In this document: positions 56,701-59,700 of the stretch, piece by piece
How the letters are laid out: each line of letters starts with the position of its first letter
Position numbering within the stretch: the stretch's first letter is position 1
Notes under the pieces: generated by a model
Seen by the model: only the letters and a program-made list of their open reading frames with translations
Database searches by the model: none
Told to the model about the DNA's origin: nothing
Made by a program: the position numbers and the translations under genes
Source: Reticulitermes speratus
Lineage: Eukaryota > Arthropoda > Insecta > Blattodea > Rhinotermitidae
Direction of reading: 5' to 3'
Assembly: GCA_021186555.1 (NCBI GenBank)
Contig: JAJKFL010000007.1
Location: 29,293,177-29,357,176 of the forward strand
Length of the DNA: 64,000 nt

Positions 56701-59700
56701 AAATTATAAGAGTTAAACTTAATGTTTTATGTGTTAATTAGTAAATTAACATTTATTATATTTTTATGATTAACAATAATTCATCTACCAATACTTTATT
56801 AAAAAAATGATATGTGCTTGAATAAGATTCATAAATTAAAATACTAAGAAATTTAGTTCAATTTTTATTTTTAACACAAAAATTACTTTATTTAAATTTT
56901 ATTGTAAAAATAAATGCACTACTTGTCTACTAGCGCCCCCCTGTGAAAATAACAGCGCTCCCTTCCACCTCTCGCACCCATTAGCGCCCACCTCGGTAAT
57001 CCCACCGCCCTCCAGGGGGCGGTACCGCCCACTTTGGGAACCACTGGTATATAGTGTAATATAGTTGTAGGCGTATATAGCAAATTGTGATGTTTAGTGG
57101 GAGGCTAAGAAGCAGGTCCGTCCGGATTCTTACGGAGTCAGACCAAACCCTTTAGCCATAGATCGTGCTGTAAACACCCTTGGTTACGTTACCCAGTTGT
57201 ATGTGTCTCCAAGTTGTTTGGTACCTCAGTTAGGCCCACCAGTAATTATTGGCGCCTTCAATTAGGGACAGCACAGCAATATCGCTGGTCCGGGCGGGAT
57301 ATTATTTCACCGTTACTCGTGATTGGTCTAAATTTTGCCTCCCCATGCCACAACACAACACATTTTTCGGTTACGTCTTCGTAGCTTTTGTCTTTTGTGT
57401 TTTTAAGAATTAAACCCTCTGTCCTGTTCGGATTTATAATGAGCCGTAACACACAGCAAACTCTTTGAACCTTTGGTTGAACTGCTTGGACAGGTAATTG
57501 ATGTATCTTAAGGTTACTACGAATACAGCGTAAGAGATAGAAAACACAGTCATACGTTCATATCCTGTGCAAAATTTGACTCATCTATCGCAGTGTTCGA
57601 ACAGTCTCACGTTGTAAATTCTTAAGACCCCGTGGCCGCAAATACGGATTGACCCATTAAAAATTAGATTTAAATGAACCTTATATCGCAACAGTGTGAT
57701 GGTATGTGGATCACTGAAAGCTTTGTGATTCGCGACAGTTTGTTGTATTTAAAGAGCGAGCATCTTGCCCTTTTGCCGTTGTCTTAGTGGTGGTAATGAC
57801 ACCCTGAAGCTTAGTTTACCAAGTACCGTGCTTCTTTATAGAAACTCGGATAGTTTAGGGAGGTAAAAGCCATTTCCTGATTTATTTATATAAAGGGCAA
57901 ATATGTAGTGACAGAAATGGCAAAATTTTCAAGATGCTAAGCCCATAGTCAATGATAAGTGGGTCCCTGCCACTTCGGCGTGGGGCGTCTTTAGGCTAGG
58001 GATGTAGACGGCCTCCAGATATGGCGGTTAGTTGCGAATATATTGAATAAGCAGTCGCGGACAAGCGACAATGGGTGGTCCTCTAGCTTGGGGGTTAGGC
58101 GACTGGTTAACAACTCCTCATCATAAAAACTTCACGTGTTAAGAAATGTATTGACGAGCCTCTTACTTGGACAGATCCCTCGAAACGATGTAAAGAGACC
58201 ACTTGAAAAACCTAGGCGTAGATTGGGGGATAATATTAAAATATTTCTTCAAGGAATAGGATTTAACTGGCTCAGAAAAAGGGTAAGTTGTTGGCTGTTG
58301 TGAACACTGTAATGAACCTTAGGGTTTCCTAAAATGCGGGGAATTTCTTCAGTAGCTGATGAACTGTTTACTTTTCAAGTAGGACTCTGCTCCATGGAGT
58401 TAAAATTGAAAGCCCGAAGGTTAAACAACCAATCACCAAAGAGCTCAGGGCGGAGACTTGTTCGAAACGTCCGTTTAGCCATACCTGTGCACTAGCTCAT
58501 CGCTGGGCTTGTGATAACGGAAAGTTGACAACTATAACCGGAATTGTGCTTACGCTAACGGCTTTCCAGTCTTTGTTCAGGATCTTGGCGTCGTCATATT
58601 GAGGACTTGTGTTGCAAGGAGCAGTTTGTGTTCTTTGGACGGAGGGGAGAAATGCTGAAGACTAAAATGAATATAAAAGTTCGGCTAGTATTGCAGGAAT
58701 TGAAGGATTGAAGGAAAGTTAGAAGGAAGGATAGAAATAACGGTAAGACGAGGAAGAAGACGTACGCAACTACTGGATAACCTTAAGGAAAAGAGAAGAT
58801 ACTGTAAATTGAAAGAGGAAGCACTGTGGAGAACTTGCTTTGGAAGAGACTACGGACCTGTCTTAAGACAGACTACAGAATGAATGAGTATTGCAAGAAC
58901 TACTGTGTGCTTCGATTATAAAGACAAATTGGTGAATATTGTATAGGGAAAAATTGTTGTGAATCGTACGGAACGCAAGACGAAGAATTATTCGTGTTAA
59001 ACCTGTATAGTTACTACTAGGCTGTAAAAGGTAAAGCCCTTTCAAATCCCACATTTGTAAATAAACAACCCCACAATTTAATAACTTAAGCAGTAAATCA
59101 CGAATTTCGTGTAAGAAATATTTAAATCTTGCTTTCCTAAATAATAGGAAACAAACTTTTAATGACAAATACCAATCGGATGATGCTGTCGATGTGGGAA
59201 AAAAACGCTACTTATTTTGACACTGGTAATAAACACGTTAAGTACAGTACGTGACAAAATGCAGAATTCCATAATGTAAAAGTAGGTGGTGCAGACATTT
59301 ACCGCCATAGTTTGAAGGGTCAAAAAGATAACTATTTTTTTTAAGAATTCTTTTCCGTTGTGTTACTTATAACAGAAATCAAGACAAAATCCGTCTAAGC
59401 ACAGCTGCTTTTGTTTGTTATACAGACAACATTTTTTCGACAAATAAGGCCATCTTCAGGGTCACAGTTATTATTTTCAAAACATGTTGAGGAATACGTA
59501 ACAATACATTGCTTGATTTGACCTTAATTAAACTGAATGTCGCTCGCTGCGTGGGTACAGGGGGTTTCTTAATTAGATATCAACGTTCATACGAAATAAA
59601 CAATGGCCGCGCGGTCTAAGGCGTGGGTCTGCGGCCGCTCGCTTACTGGAACGTGGGTTCGAATCCCACCGGGGGCATGGATGTTGTGTTGTGTTTGTTG

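Noticed and set aside
57258-57452. 64-codon minus-strand frame as an extra nompC exon
   Set aside because: It has no ankyrin pattern, and exons 1 and 2 already join in phase without it.
59603-59680. tRNA gene suggested by A-box and B-box sequences (also at 26430, 35930, 52200)
   Set aside because: They head SINE bodies, have no complete cloverleaf that I can fold, and some are flanked by retroposition duplications.
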